A DNA stretch of 64,000 nt from Monocercomonoides exilis (Eukaryota > Preaxostyla > Oxymonadida > Polymastigidae). Below, one piece after another: positions 39,114-48,500 of the stretch. The translations under genes were made by a program, and so were the position numbers. Position 1 is the stretch's first letter. Each line of letters opens with the position of its first letter. A model generated the notes under the pieces. It made no database searches, was not told where the DNA came from, and worked only from the letters and a program-made list of their open reading frames with translations. The stretch is from positions 1,535,501 to 1,599,500 of the forward strand of contig LSRY02000004.1 in assembly GCA_001643675.2 (NCBI GenBank), read 5' to 3'.

Positions 39114-39212
39114 ATGGGTCGGAAGAAGATATACACAACTGTGGAAGAAGCGAAAGCTGCTCAACAGAAACAAATTAAACGGTTTCAAAAAAAAATGAAA
39201 GGAAGAAACTAA
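39114..39212 (+). CDS. Small Lys/Gln-rich ORF in the left TIR, with possible shifted extension
   Basis: The 32-codon frame starts MGRKKIYTTVEEAKAAQ and stops at 39210-39212 just after an A9 run. The same DNA in another frame continues with a similarly charged helical sequence (KYYNEHVSEKQKKLIKILR and on) to a TGA at about 39357. The two look like halves of one DNA-binding-type protein of about 80 residues separated by a one-base frame change. Both TIRs have the same sequence here. Function is unknown. Confidence 0.35.
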   Translation: MGRKKIYTTVEEAKAAQQKQIKRFQKKMKGRN

Positions 39213-39543
39213 GTATTACAATGAACATGTATCTGAAAAACAGAAGAAGTTGATTAAGATCTTGAGGAGAAAGCTTATCGAAAGTGATGAGCTGTTAGAT
39301 GAGTTGATGGAAAAAGTTAATGGTTGTTTGCCTGCACAGGTTAAGCTGATCAGGTGATGTGGGAGATGCTGTGGCGTGGAAATATTGAGTTAACTCTCCG
39401 TGCTGGAAGTGTGGACAGGTGGACAGGACTGGACAGGATAAATTTCATTCTCAAAAATAGGTGGGCAAACGGGCAAAGTGAGCAAAGTGGGCAAAATACA
39501 ATTAATGTGAAAATTGATGAAATGTAACAGACTACACACGTTC

Positions 39544-39936
39544 GTTGTATCATCAGTTGAATCAAACAGTAGTCACGATGACGTTATAGTTGATTGCCAA
39601 CATCAATATTTTTACTCGGAAAAAGTGAAAATCGGTAGGCCGGATACCAAATTGTGGCAATATCGAGATGCTGGGGGAAGGGAAATATTGGGTAAAATCT
39701 CCGTGCTGGAAGCGTAGTCCAATAGCCCGGTTGTCCGGATCTTTTTATTTCATCTGAAAAGAGCTGCCAACATGCCATTTCTGCCAACATGGATGTTTTC
39801 CCCTTAATTTGGCATGATTATGAGGGTTTTTTTTATTTTCGATTGTTTCATCATTTTGCTCCATTGCCACACGAAATAGTTGGTGGCATTCGTTCGTTGT
39901 ATCGTCAGTGGTTAACATCAGTTATATCGTTGATGG
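39544..39936 (+). repeat. Iteron-like 16-mers, left side (three copies)
   Basis: Copies at 39544-39559 (GTTGTATCATCAGTTG), 39896-39911 (GTTGTATCGTCAGTGG) and 39921-39936 (GTTATATCGTTGATGG) fit the consensus GTTRTATCRTYRRTKG. The first is inside the TIR; the other two lie just inside its inner end. Three more copies in the opposite orientation sit on the right side, so the set is arranged symmetrically around the helicase gene. Confidence 0.6.
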
Positions 39937-42245
39937 TGTTAATATTGTGTTGTTGATATATAAATGACTTCTTAAAAACGAATATGTTTTGTTAATCAAG
40001 ACAGAACAGTCAATGTAATATTCATCTTCCCGTCGTTTGAGGAGCTGTTCATACTCTGACTTAAGTTCATAACACCACACTTGATTTCCTCTTCCACTTA
40101 TTTGTTTTCTCTCACATCTGTCTATAATTTCCAATTGGAATGAGTGATCGTTCTTGTATTCAGCTGGTCTGAAACATGGTGCATCAGAACATCCCCACCC
40201 TTCTTTGAGTTTATTTCAATGCTCCTGTCAGAACACATCGATGATAGAGAGTGATGCTGCAAGGATGTCTTCCTTTGCCTCCGTTGTTGGAATAGCCCTT
40301 GTGTTGAATTCAGAAAGATCTTTACTGAGGAAATAACAGAGAAGTTGTTCATAGAATTCATTATCGAAAGAGCTCGTGAAATCCTTGAAGAATGTGAGAT
40401 TGATCTTATAATTTGAGTCACAATCACAAACAACATATCTCCTGTCACCAATCTCAACCTTGACTGGGAATGAGTGATTTGTCACAAATATGAAATTGGC
40501 TTCGTTCTCAGCTGTTCTTCTTGGCTGATTCTTTTCATTGATTCTGATTGTCGAATCAGTGATTATACTCTTCAAGGCATCGAAGTCAGCTGTTCGATCA
40601 TCTCCAACATTCTTCAATTCGTTAAGTGCAATGAGCATTTTCCCTTCAACGATGGAATTGAACTGTCCTGTCAGTTCTGCAATCTCTGTGACATTCGGAC
40701 ATGAATATCCTTCCAACAGTTCAGCAAAAACATTTGCCCAGACATTCTTTCCAATACCTTGTAAACCTTTGAGAACAAGTGATGTTTCTGATTTTTTACC
40801 AGGATTTTGTAAAATTGACACAATCCAACAGAGGATGTATTGATAGAGTTTTTCGTTGTTGTTGGTGATAACTTCTCGTGTGAAATCGAGGAACGGTTTG
40901 ATGCTTTCGTCATTTTGTTCGTTTACCATTTGATATTTGAACCCATGGAACAGAGAGAATATTCGAGAGTTATCTGAGAAGAACTTTACCCTATCAATCG
41001 ATAGAACATGTGAGTATTGTTCGAAAGCTATCTCAATTGTGAGAGTCTTTTTGTCATCATGCCAGCGTTTTATTGTTTTGAACAGTTCGTTCATTGCTGA
41101 TTCTGTCTTGAATGTAATTGAATAACAAGAAGAGTGAATGTCAAATTTTTTTTTACAATGAATTCCATCCTTGCTTCAACAAACCTCAGAACTTTTGTGA
41201 GATCTTCAGCGACTTCAGACAGTGAGGAGTATTGTTTTCGACAAGCTTTCTCCCTGATTCAAAAGAACGAGAACGATGAGTTGAGATCAATTTCATGAAC
41301 AGTAATCTCTCGTGGAGGTTATTCCTTTTGCTCATTCTCTTTTCTGAGGAGTGAAATGATCACATCGTTGTTATATGTTGGATTCCATCTCTTGACAATC
41401 TTTTGAAGAACAAATGGATGTGACTTGTTGTCTCTGTTCCTGTTTCGTTTCTCTTCGTAGTGAATGATTGCATTTGCTGTTAGAGCAGCTGTCTCTCTGA
41501 TTTGATAGAAAAGAAAATCTATTGATTCGTTGTCGAAACCATCAATGTTGACAAGAGAGATGAGAGCTGCAAATAACTGGAAAAGAGATAACTCAGAATC
41601 AAGTGAAAGAGAACCTGTATCGTTATGTATTTCAACATCTTTCAGTCCATCAACAAGAACAAGAGCGACAGTTGAAGATATATCAACGATTCCATCTTGT
41701 GTGAGAAGATTGTGTGGTTCAGCTGCCATTATCGCTGATGTATTCTCTGTTTTGAGGTCAATACCGAAGATGTCAAGAACACTCTCGAGTGATGAAAGAT
41801 CTCTGAGCTCTCTGTAGTTGTTGAGGGGAATGTATTTGGTGATGATTCTCTTGCCGGCTTTCATCTCTCTGTATGAAGAGTTAGCTTAAACAACAAGCCT
41901 CTGTTTTCCATCTCCTATATATGAAAAAATGTCGATATCGTCCTCTGGACTCGTGAACACTTTGGTTTGTGATGAACATTTGAGGGAATGACCGCACAGC
42001 TTAAAATAAATGCGAAGACAACCATGAGCTGTTTGAACAAGTCCGACATTTCGGGGGAGTTTCTCGAGAATGGAATTCCTGATGGTTTTCGTTTGTTCAG
42101 CTTGAAGTGATTTGTTAATGCCAACATCAACGACACAAAGATCCTCACATTTGCTGAAATTGACAGCTGTTCCAGTGTGTCGTTGGCCCTGCTTTTCGTC
42201 AGAATATTTCTTGCAGTCGAACAAATCAAAAAGGTGATCTTTCAT
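39922..42245 (-). pseudogene. PrimPol-like primase fused to D5/SF3-type helicase, broken
   Basis: Remains of one replication gene of about 750 codons. Codons from 42245 to 41886 resemble an archaeo-eukaryotic-type primase (LCVVDVGINKSL; VGLVQTAHGCLRIYF; DDIDIFSYI). The block at 41094-40228 is a helicase: Walker A GLQGIGKN near 40760, Walker B MLIALNE near 40625, and a motif-C/arginine-finger stretch FVTNHSF...GDRRYVV near 40460. In-frame TAA at 41886-41888, TAA at 41319-41321, TGA at 41259-41261 and TGA at 40228-40230 interrupt it, and a frame change lies near 41150 at an A9 run. The frame continues recognisably between stops. The primase also seems to lack key residues: Gly where the second Asp of VVDVD-type motifs is usual, and Arg where His is expected. 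It is probably inactive. Confidence 0.8.
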
Positions 42246-42741
42246 TCTTTCTCCCAGCGTTTGCTGTTCTGTTGAAATTGAATCAACTTATTATTGGATT
42301 ACATTGTCAGAGTCTGCTTGGGGGTTTGTCATTTTGTGAAAATCAAAAAATCATATAATTTTTGAATCAGATTTATTTTGAAAACTTCAATTTGCAGGGA
42401 AGATGATGTTGAGGTTAATGTCGAACTTTGACGGGGAACAGTTAATATTCGCAACAAACAAAAAGCGAGCAGAACAAAAATCGGTTTGGTAAACGGTGAC
42501 ACAAATGGTTTCTTGTGTTGTGCTTCGTGTGAAGACAATTACGTGTTTTGAAACGATTTTCACCTGTTATTCACAACTTTTGCATCATTTTTAATGCAAA
42601 AAAAAACGATATTTCACTGAAAGTCATATCGGAACAAGCTGTAACAAGTAACTTGTCTCATCAAAAATTTCGAATTTCTTCCTGAAATAATGGCAACGGA
42701 GGCAAAGTCTCTTGAGCAACGTAGTTGCAAACTGATATGTT

Positions 42742-43123
42742 CCACTGACGATATAACTGATGTGCGCCATTTAATACATACCATCTACGATACAACGTAG
42801 CAATGGAGCAAAATGATGAAACAATCGAAAATAAAAAAAACCCTCATAATCATGCCAAATTAAGGGGAAAACATCCATGTTGGCAGAAATGGCATGTTGG
42901 CAGCTCTTTTCAGATGAAATAAAAAGATCCGGACAACCGGGCTATTGGACTACGCTTCCAGCACGGAGATTTTACCCAATATTTCCCTTCCCCCAGCATC
43001 TCGATATTGCCACAATTTGGTATCCGGCCTACCGATTTTCACTTTTTCCGAGTAAAAATATTGATGTTGGCAATCAACTATAACGTCATCGTGACTACTG
43101 TTTGATTCAACTGATGATACAAC
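42742..43123 (-). repeat. Iteron-like 16-mers, right side (three copies)
   Basis: Reverse-strand copies at 42742-42757 (CCACTGACGATATAAC on plus), 42781-42796 (CCATCTACGATACAAC) and 43108-43123 (CAACTGATGATACAAC, inside the right TIR). They mirror the left set. Repeated, slightly variable 16-mers at both ends of a replication gene are what an initiator-binding or terminus-recognition array looks like, but this role is inferred. Confidence 0.58.
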
Positions 43124-43454
43124 GAACGTGTGTAGTCTGTTACATTTCATCAATTTTCACATTAATTGTATTTTGCCCACTTTGCTCACTTTGCCCGTTT
43201 GCCCACCTATTTTTGAGAATGAAATTTATCCTGTCCAGTCCTGTCCACCTGTCCACACTTCCAGCACGGAGAGTTAACTCAATATTTCCACGCCACAGCA
43301 TCTCCCACATCACCTGATCAGCTTAACCTGTGCAGGCAAACAACCATTAACTTTTTCCATCAACTCATCTAACAGCTCATCACTTTCGATAAGCTTTCTC
43401 CTCAAGATCTTAATCAACTTCTTCTGTTTTTCAGATACATGTTCATTGTAATAC

Positions 43455-43553
43455 TTAGTTTCTTCCTTTCATTTTTTTTTGAAACCGTTTAATTTGTTTC
43501 TGTTGAGCAGCTTTCGCTTCTTCCACAGTTGTGTATATCTTCTTCCGACCCAT
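43455..43553 (-). CDS. Small Lys/Gln-rich ORF in the right TIR
   Basis: Mirror copy of 39114-39212, identical including the T9 (A9 on the coding strand) and the apparent frame change after it. Read with the shifted downstream frame it extends to about 43310. Whatever the true reading is, both copies share it. Confidence 0.35.
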   Translation of the reverse strand: MGRKKIYTTVEEAKAAQQKQIKRFQKKMKGRN

Positions 43554-43620
43554 TTACTATAAAACAAAAAACTTAATCAATTATTTTTATTTGCGATTTC
43601 ACAAACGATAACACTAATTG

Positions 43621-43884
43621 TCACACAAATTTACCATCTTTGACACTCTTTAACCTGTTATTTCCATCAACGGTAACACGTTCAACATACAACTCATGTA
43701 TTTCATCAATGATAACACACAATTTCACCATTAATTTACCAACTTGAACACCTTTAACAAATCTTCTAGTTAATCTTTTAGCTAATTCTCCTCCTTGGAG
43801 ATATGGTATATCAGCTATAGATACATATCGATTACACCTATCAATAACTCCATTTTTATAGAACATCACTGAATATCTAATCAT
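43621..43884 (-). CDS. Unrecognised 87-residue ORF in the right TIR
   Basis: Mirror copy of 38783-39046, identical in translation. Because it lies in a TIR, conservation between the two copies does not test coding potential. Confidence 0.4.
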   Translation of the reverse strand: MIRYSVMFYKNGVIDRCNRYVSIADIPYLQGGELAKRLTRRFVKGVQVGKLMVKLCVIIDEIHELYVERVTVDGNNRLKSVKDGKFV

Positions 43885-44641
43885 GATAAACCCCTAAGAG
43901 TGTCAGCAATAACTCTCGATCTCTATCTTCTTTTCATTTCGTTTTCCAACTTATAATACAAGATGATAACAACCATCAGATATTCAAAAATCAATAATAT
44001 TGATTGACCTAATCGAGATGGATCTATAGCTGATATTCCATATCTCTTAGTCATATTTCTGGTCCCTCTTTGGAATCAACACAAATACATATACGATAAC
44101 AATATCAAGGAATAGCTTCCATTTTTGTGAAATTTCATGAATATGTGCAGAAAATTGATAAAAATATGTGATTTTATAACTTGGAAATTTAACATTTGCA
44201 ACTTTTCAAAAAAAAAAAAAAAAAACCATGTTTTTGAAATAAATACGACATTATTTTTTCTGAATTGTGTGATTATTTTTGACAAAATTGTTTTTGTGCA
44301 GAAAATTTCGTTATGAAAGATTTCTTTAAATATTTCTATAGTTAAAAAAAATAATAATAAAAAATAAAAATAAAATAAAAAATAATAAAAATGAAAAGTG
44401 AAAAAAAAAATACACATATTCATTTTGACAACGCTCATCCACACATTGTTTTTACGGAAAAGAACTAATCTGATAAGAGTCAAATGAATATTTTTCCTCA
44501 TCTACTTTATTGTTCGAACGTTGAGCCATTTGTTTTTATGATTTTTGGCTATATTTTGCAGGTTTTTGAAGGGGAAAAAATATTTTTAGTGATAAATAAT
44601 AAATTGATATTTTATACACGTATGATATGAAATTTCCATAA

Positions 44642-44848
44642 GGCTGATTTTTTTTGAAATCATTCCTTCGTTCGAGTCTTGATCTATATTTTTATCTCAA
44701 TGGGATTTTAGAAAAATAGAGCTTAAACTGAAAATTTATATTGTTCATAATGTTATTATTAAAAAACCAAAATTATTACAAAAATCCCATTGAGATGGAA
44801 ATTTTGATCAAAACTCGAAAGAAAGAATGATTTCAAAAAGGATCAACC
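44642..44848. repeat. Imperfect fold-back (MITE-like) element
   Basis: Arms of about 80 bp (44642-44722 and 44768-44848) are imperfect reverse complements sharing TTTTTGAAATCATTC, CGAGT.TTGATC and ATCTCAATGGGATTTT. The motif TTTTGAAATCAT also begins the direct repeats near 5330 and 6560. These may therefore be remnants of one family. Confidence 0.55.
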
Positions 44849-44971
44849 ATATTGAAAATATTCATATTTCAGAATATTCTGAATGGGCATTTGATTTAGC
44901 TAATCAAAAAAAATTAAATCCGAACGATGTTTTTTTATTTAACTAATTTTGTTCCTCTCATATGAACATTT

Positions 44972-45098
<127 letters not shown>

Positions 45099-45344
45099 GT
45101 TTAAAAATTTATTTATTTATTTTTCTTCACTTTATTTAATTTTTCAAAATTCTTTTTGTTGGGTTCGGCTTCAGAATTTTCATCGTAATGTTCCAGCCCT
45201 CCTGAAAATAAGTCAGATTTTGAGAATATTTCAATTTCATCTATTCTTAAAACACTTTGTTAATAAGAAACACCATTGGTTTATGTATTGATATATGAGA
45301 TTTGATCAAAAAAATTAATTCTTTCTTTTCAATAGATGAACAAA

Positions 45345-45550
45345 TATGGGTCAAAATTTTTTCATTTGTGAAAAAAACAACTATTTATTCCAAACTTTTT
45401 CTCCATCCTTATTATTATTGTTTTTTCATTCCCATGTCAAAAAAATACAGAAAAATTCATAAATTGAGAAAAATATTTGTTCGAGTAGAATGGAACAATA
45501 TTCATAAAGCAAAATATTTCATCCCATATTTATTATTTGATACATAACTT
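45345..45550 (+). repeat. Diverged dispersed repeat, partner at 4960-5165
   Basis: Aligns along its length with the minus strand of 4960-5165. Shared order of blocks: AAAAAAACAACTATTT, CATGTCAAAAAAATACAGAA, GAGAAAAATAT and AGAATGGAACAA. It ends just before the 3' end of the nine-exon gene. Confidence 0.65.
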
Positions 45551-45578
45551 TTCCAAAATGAAAATCATCAATTTTTCT

Positions 45579-48500
45579 TCATTTATCAAATTTCGTCTTG
45601 TTAAGAAGATTAACTATTGAATTACTCAAAATTCGCTCTTGTTCTTCCTTTGCTTCATTGCTCAATGACCGCAGAATTCCTTTTAGCTTGGAAAGAAGAT
45701 CAAGATCCATAAGCAACGAACGAAGAGATTCATTCACAGCACTTTGGTTTTTTGAAGAAATCAAAAATGTGTGGATGAATGATAAGGAGGAAATTCGTAC
45801 TTCTTGAACAGGGCAACTGACAAAAATGAAATAAAATTATTTTAAAAGATAGAAATTATGAAAGTTTGATAAGATTAAATCAATAGATATACATACTCTA
45901 ATAATGAAATTATGTAAATTACAACTTCGTTTTCCAAGACATATGAATGCATAACTATAGTTTAAATTCAAATGTGAAAAGAAAAGACAATAAAAAACAT
46001 AAATATTAATATATTTGTTGAAAATGAAAGAAATAGAAAAAATTTTTCAGCTAAAAAAAAACCATAACTTTTCAAAAATTCAGTAAAAAAGCATTGAACA
46101 CGCACAAAAATTTGCAAACCTGAATATCTTGAAAGAAACGAATATATTTCTACGAACAATTTGGTAATTTTTTGATTCTGCAGGTTATCCATTTGAGAGA
46201 AAAATTTCTCAAAAACAAAGCAAGTTATTCGAGAAAGAAGAGAAAGAATAGAAGTGTGCTGGGATCCACTTGATGAAATTTGACGCATGCTTGTTGAAGT
46301 TGGCATTGAACTTTCAAGTTTCTTTTTCATTTCCACATCTGAAAGAGAAGAAGGGAGAAGAAGAAGAAGAGAAAGAACGGAGTAATAATGCATTCGATTG
46401 GTTATCATCGGGCTGAAATTTTTTTGATGAAATGGTTGATGTGAAAGGGTGATGATCTGATTCATAAGTGAACTGATAAGGCTGTGAAATGGATAATTCA
46501 GTTGGTGCTCAGAATTCAACAAAGAAGAACTTTCATGTGATTGAGAGTTGGCAGTATTCACGTACGTAGATAAAGGCTGGGATGAGAACAAGCAATCAAA
46601 TAACGATGATTCGGACAAATTCAGGCTTTGTTGAGGATGCTTTTGATGACTCAATTGCTCTGATTGCTTGCAATGGAGATGCGACAAGAATGAAAGAAGA
46701 AAGAATAGAAGTCGATACAATCGCCATTCTAACTCCTCACTTAAACTTTCCTCTCGAGCATTCGCTTGATCATTCAATTCTTTTTCCACTTCCTCGTCAA
46801 ATGCAGCATTTCTTGCTTCATCACTTTCTTTCTCATTATGCTGGCCCGTTTTCGCATTTTCTTCTCTCTCCATCTTTTGCTCGAGTTGAATCATCTCTCT
46901 TTCCCATCTTTTCTTCTTCATCCCTTCCAGCAAACACAAACTGCATTCAATAGATTTTAGCATTTGATAAAACCAGAAAAGCACTTTTACTTTAAGCAGA
47001 TGAAAATTTCCTTCTTCTTTGCTACCTTCAGCTTCATCTTCTCCAATTCTTGAGTTTTTCAAAGCCTCAATTCCAAACACTTTCTCAAGCAAACTACATT
47101 TCGAGCAATCGATAATAACCTTTCTCCAAAATTCAATCACATCAACAAACAAACAGTGAGAGTTTGAATTCACAAAAAGCGAAGAAACAGAAGATGAAAA
47201 ACTTGTGTCAGAAAATGGAATTGAAGACAAGGGAGACGAAGAATTGTAATATGCACCTCTTTTCAGTAAATACTCCTCTATTTGTGAATTGCTTCCATCA
47301 AAACCGGATGCTGCATTAAGAGTATCATCTGGAATGCTCAAGAAAGATGAAATTGATTGAGACTTAGTTTTTCTCCTATGCTTTTCATTGAAAGAGTTCG
47401 CAAAATGATTGAAAGATGGATTGAAAGATGAAGAGCTGCTATTTGAATAACTCGTATCATTTCTTTTTGTCTCTAACTCTTCAATCGAATAAAGTACGCT
47501 TTCTTTCTTTTCTCTTCTGTAAGATTTGCATTCTTCAAGCAGAATAATCAAGGAACTGTCAAAGAGAAGAGCAACTCGATCATTCGAAATCCATTCAAGC
47601 AATATGCTTTCTTGTGAATTCAGTTCAATTTCAGGAGTTGAAGCTGAAGAAGCTGAAGAAGAAGAAGAAGAAGATGATGATGACGATGAGTTTGAAATGG
47701 ATGAAGATTGTTGTGATGTGAAACAACATTGAAAAGCAAATGCCAGTGTCATAAATAACACATTGCTTAACTGCGAAATATTTATCAATGATTCTTCGGC
47801 TTTATTAGTGATATGAGAAGAATGATTATGCGATGGCAATCCTTGCTTAGCAAATACATTTTCGACTGTTGATGATAACAGCCTTAAGAGAATGTCACTC
47901 AAAGACAGTTCACTTTTTGATATCACTTCAGAGCTCGAAGACGAAGGAACAATTGAAGAGGAAGATGACAGAGTAGAAAAAGCAGAATTGGTGGCTGAAG
48001 GAGAAGACGAGGCTTGCACAGAGGAAACAAAAGACAAAATAGAACGCGATCCATCATTCTCTTTCTTCAAATTACCAAAAATGCTTTCTGCAAATGCAAC
48101 TGAATGACCGTCGAGACGAAGAAGAGTGCGTATCAAATCAAGCTGGTTCAGAACAATATCACATGATCCGTGCCTAATGAAGGAAATGTTGAAAAGCCAA
48201 ATAAATTCAAATGAACAAAAATATAAATATTCAAAATAAAATGAGGAAAATTTGATAATTTTTTATTTGAAAGAATGACAATCAAAAATACGGAAAAAAT
48301 AGAAAATCATTTTGATTTCAAAATACAATATTCCGTTAGCCAAAACGAAAAAATAGTCAAACCTTATAAAATTCACAATTGTATTTCCATCCATCACAGA
48401 ATCGAGAATTTTCTTTAAATACAGAATTTTTGATTCATTTCCCTTAGCTTCCGTTTTCATCAGCATTTTGCACGCATTCACAATTCCGTTTAATTCAATG

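Larger units (their letters stand above)
38619..39867 (+). repeat. Left terminal inverted repeat of the element
   Basis: 1,249 bp, reverse complement of 42800-44048. It includes an 87-codon ORF, a small basic ORF, and a 50-bp direct repeat (39363-39412 and 39665-39716, sharing GAGATGCTG, AAATATTG and CTCCGTGCTGGAAG). It also holds short tandem motifs (GTGGACAG units near 39410-39437; GGGCAAA-like units at 39461-39497) and one iteron-like 16-mer at 39544-39559. Confidence 0.93.
38619..44048. mobile_element. 5.4-kb element with 1.25-kb TIRs and a primase-helicase gene
   Basis: Terminal inverted repeats of exactly equal length (38619-39867 and 42800-44048, 1,249 bp each), seemingly identical, bound a 2.9-kb interior. 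The termini read AAGAGATATGG...CCATATCTCTT. The interior holds one minus-strand gene, now broken, with a PrimPol-like N-terminal part and a D5/SF3-type helicase. Known elements that replicate with such AEP-SF3 proteins include Mavericks/polintons, virophages, polinton-like viruses and transpovirons. I see no integrase, protein-primed DNA polymerase, protease, packaging ATPase or capsid gene, so it is either a stripped derivative or a different element class. No target-site duplication is clear. Identical TIRs point to recent activity or to TIR homogenisation, in contrast to the decayed helicase gene. Confidence 0.85.
42800..44048 (-). repeat. Right terminal inverted repeat of the element
   Basis: Reverse complement of 38619-39867, with every feature mirrored. 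The inner boundary is abrupt at GCTCCATTGC. The 550 bp between this repeat and the primase start (42246-42799) hold two iteron copies and no gene. Confidence 0.93.

Noticed and set aside
41319-41888. In-frame TAA codons in the helicase gene as evidence of a reassigned genetic code (as in some oxymonads)
   Set aside because: All other genes have long frames without internal TAA or TAG and end at ordinary stops; a TGA and a frame change also break this gene, so decay is simpler.
38619-44048. Complete Maverick/polinton or virophage
   Set aside because: No integrase, polymerase B, protease, packaging ATPase or capsid sequence is present in 5.4 kb, and no 5-6-bp target duplication is clear.
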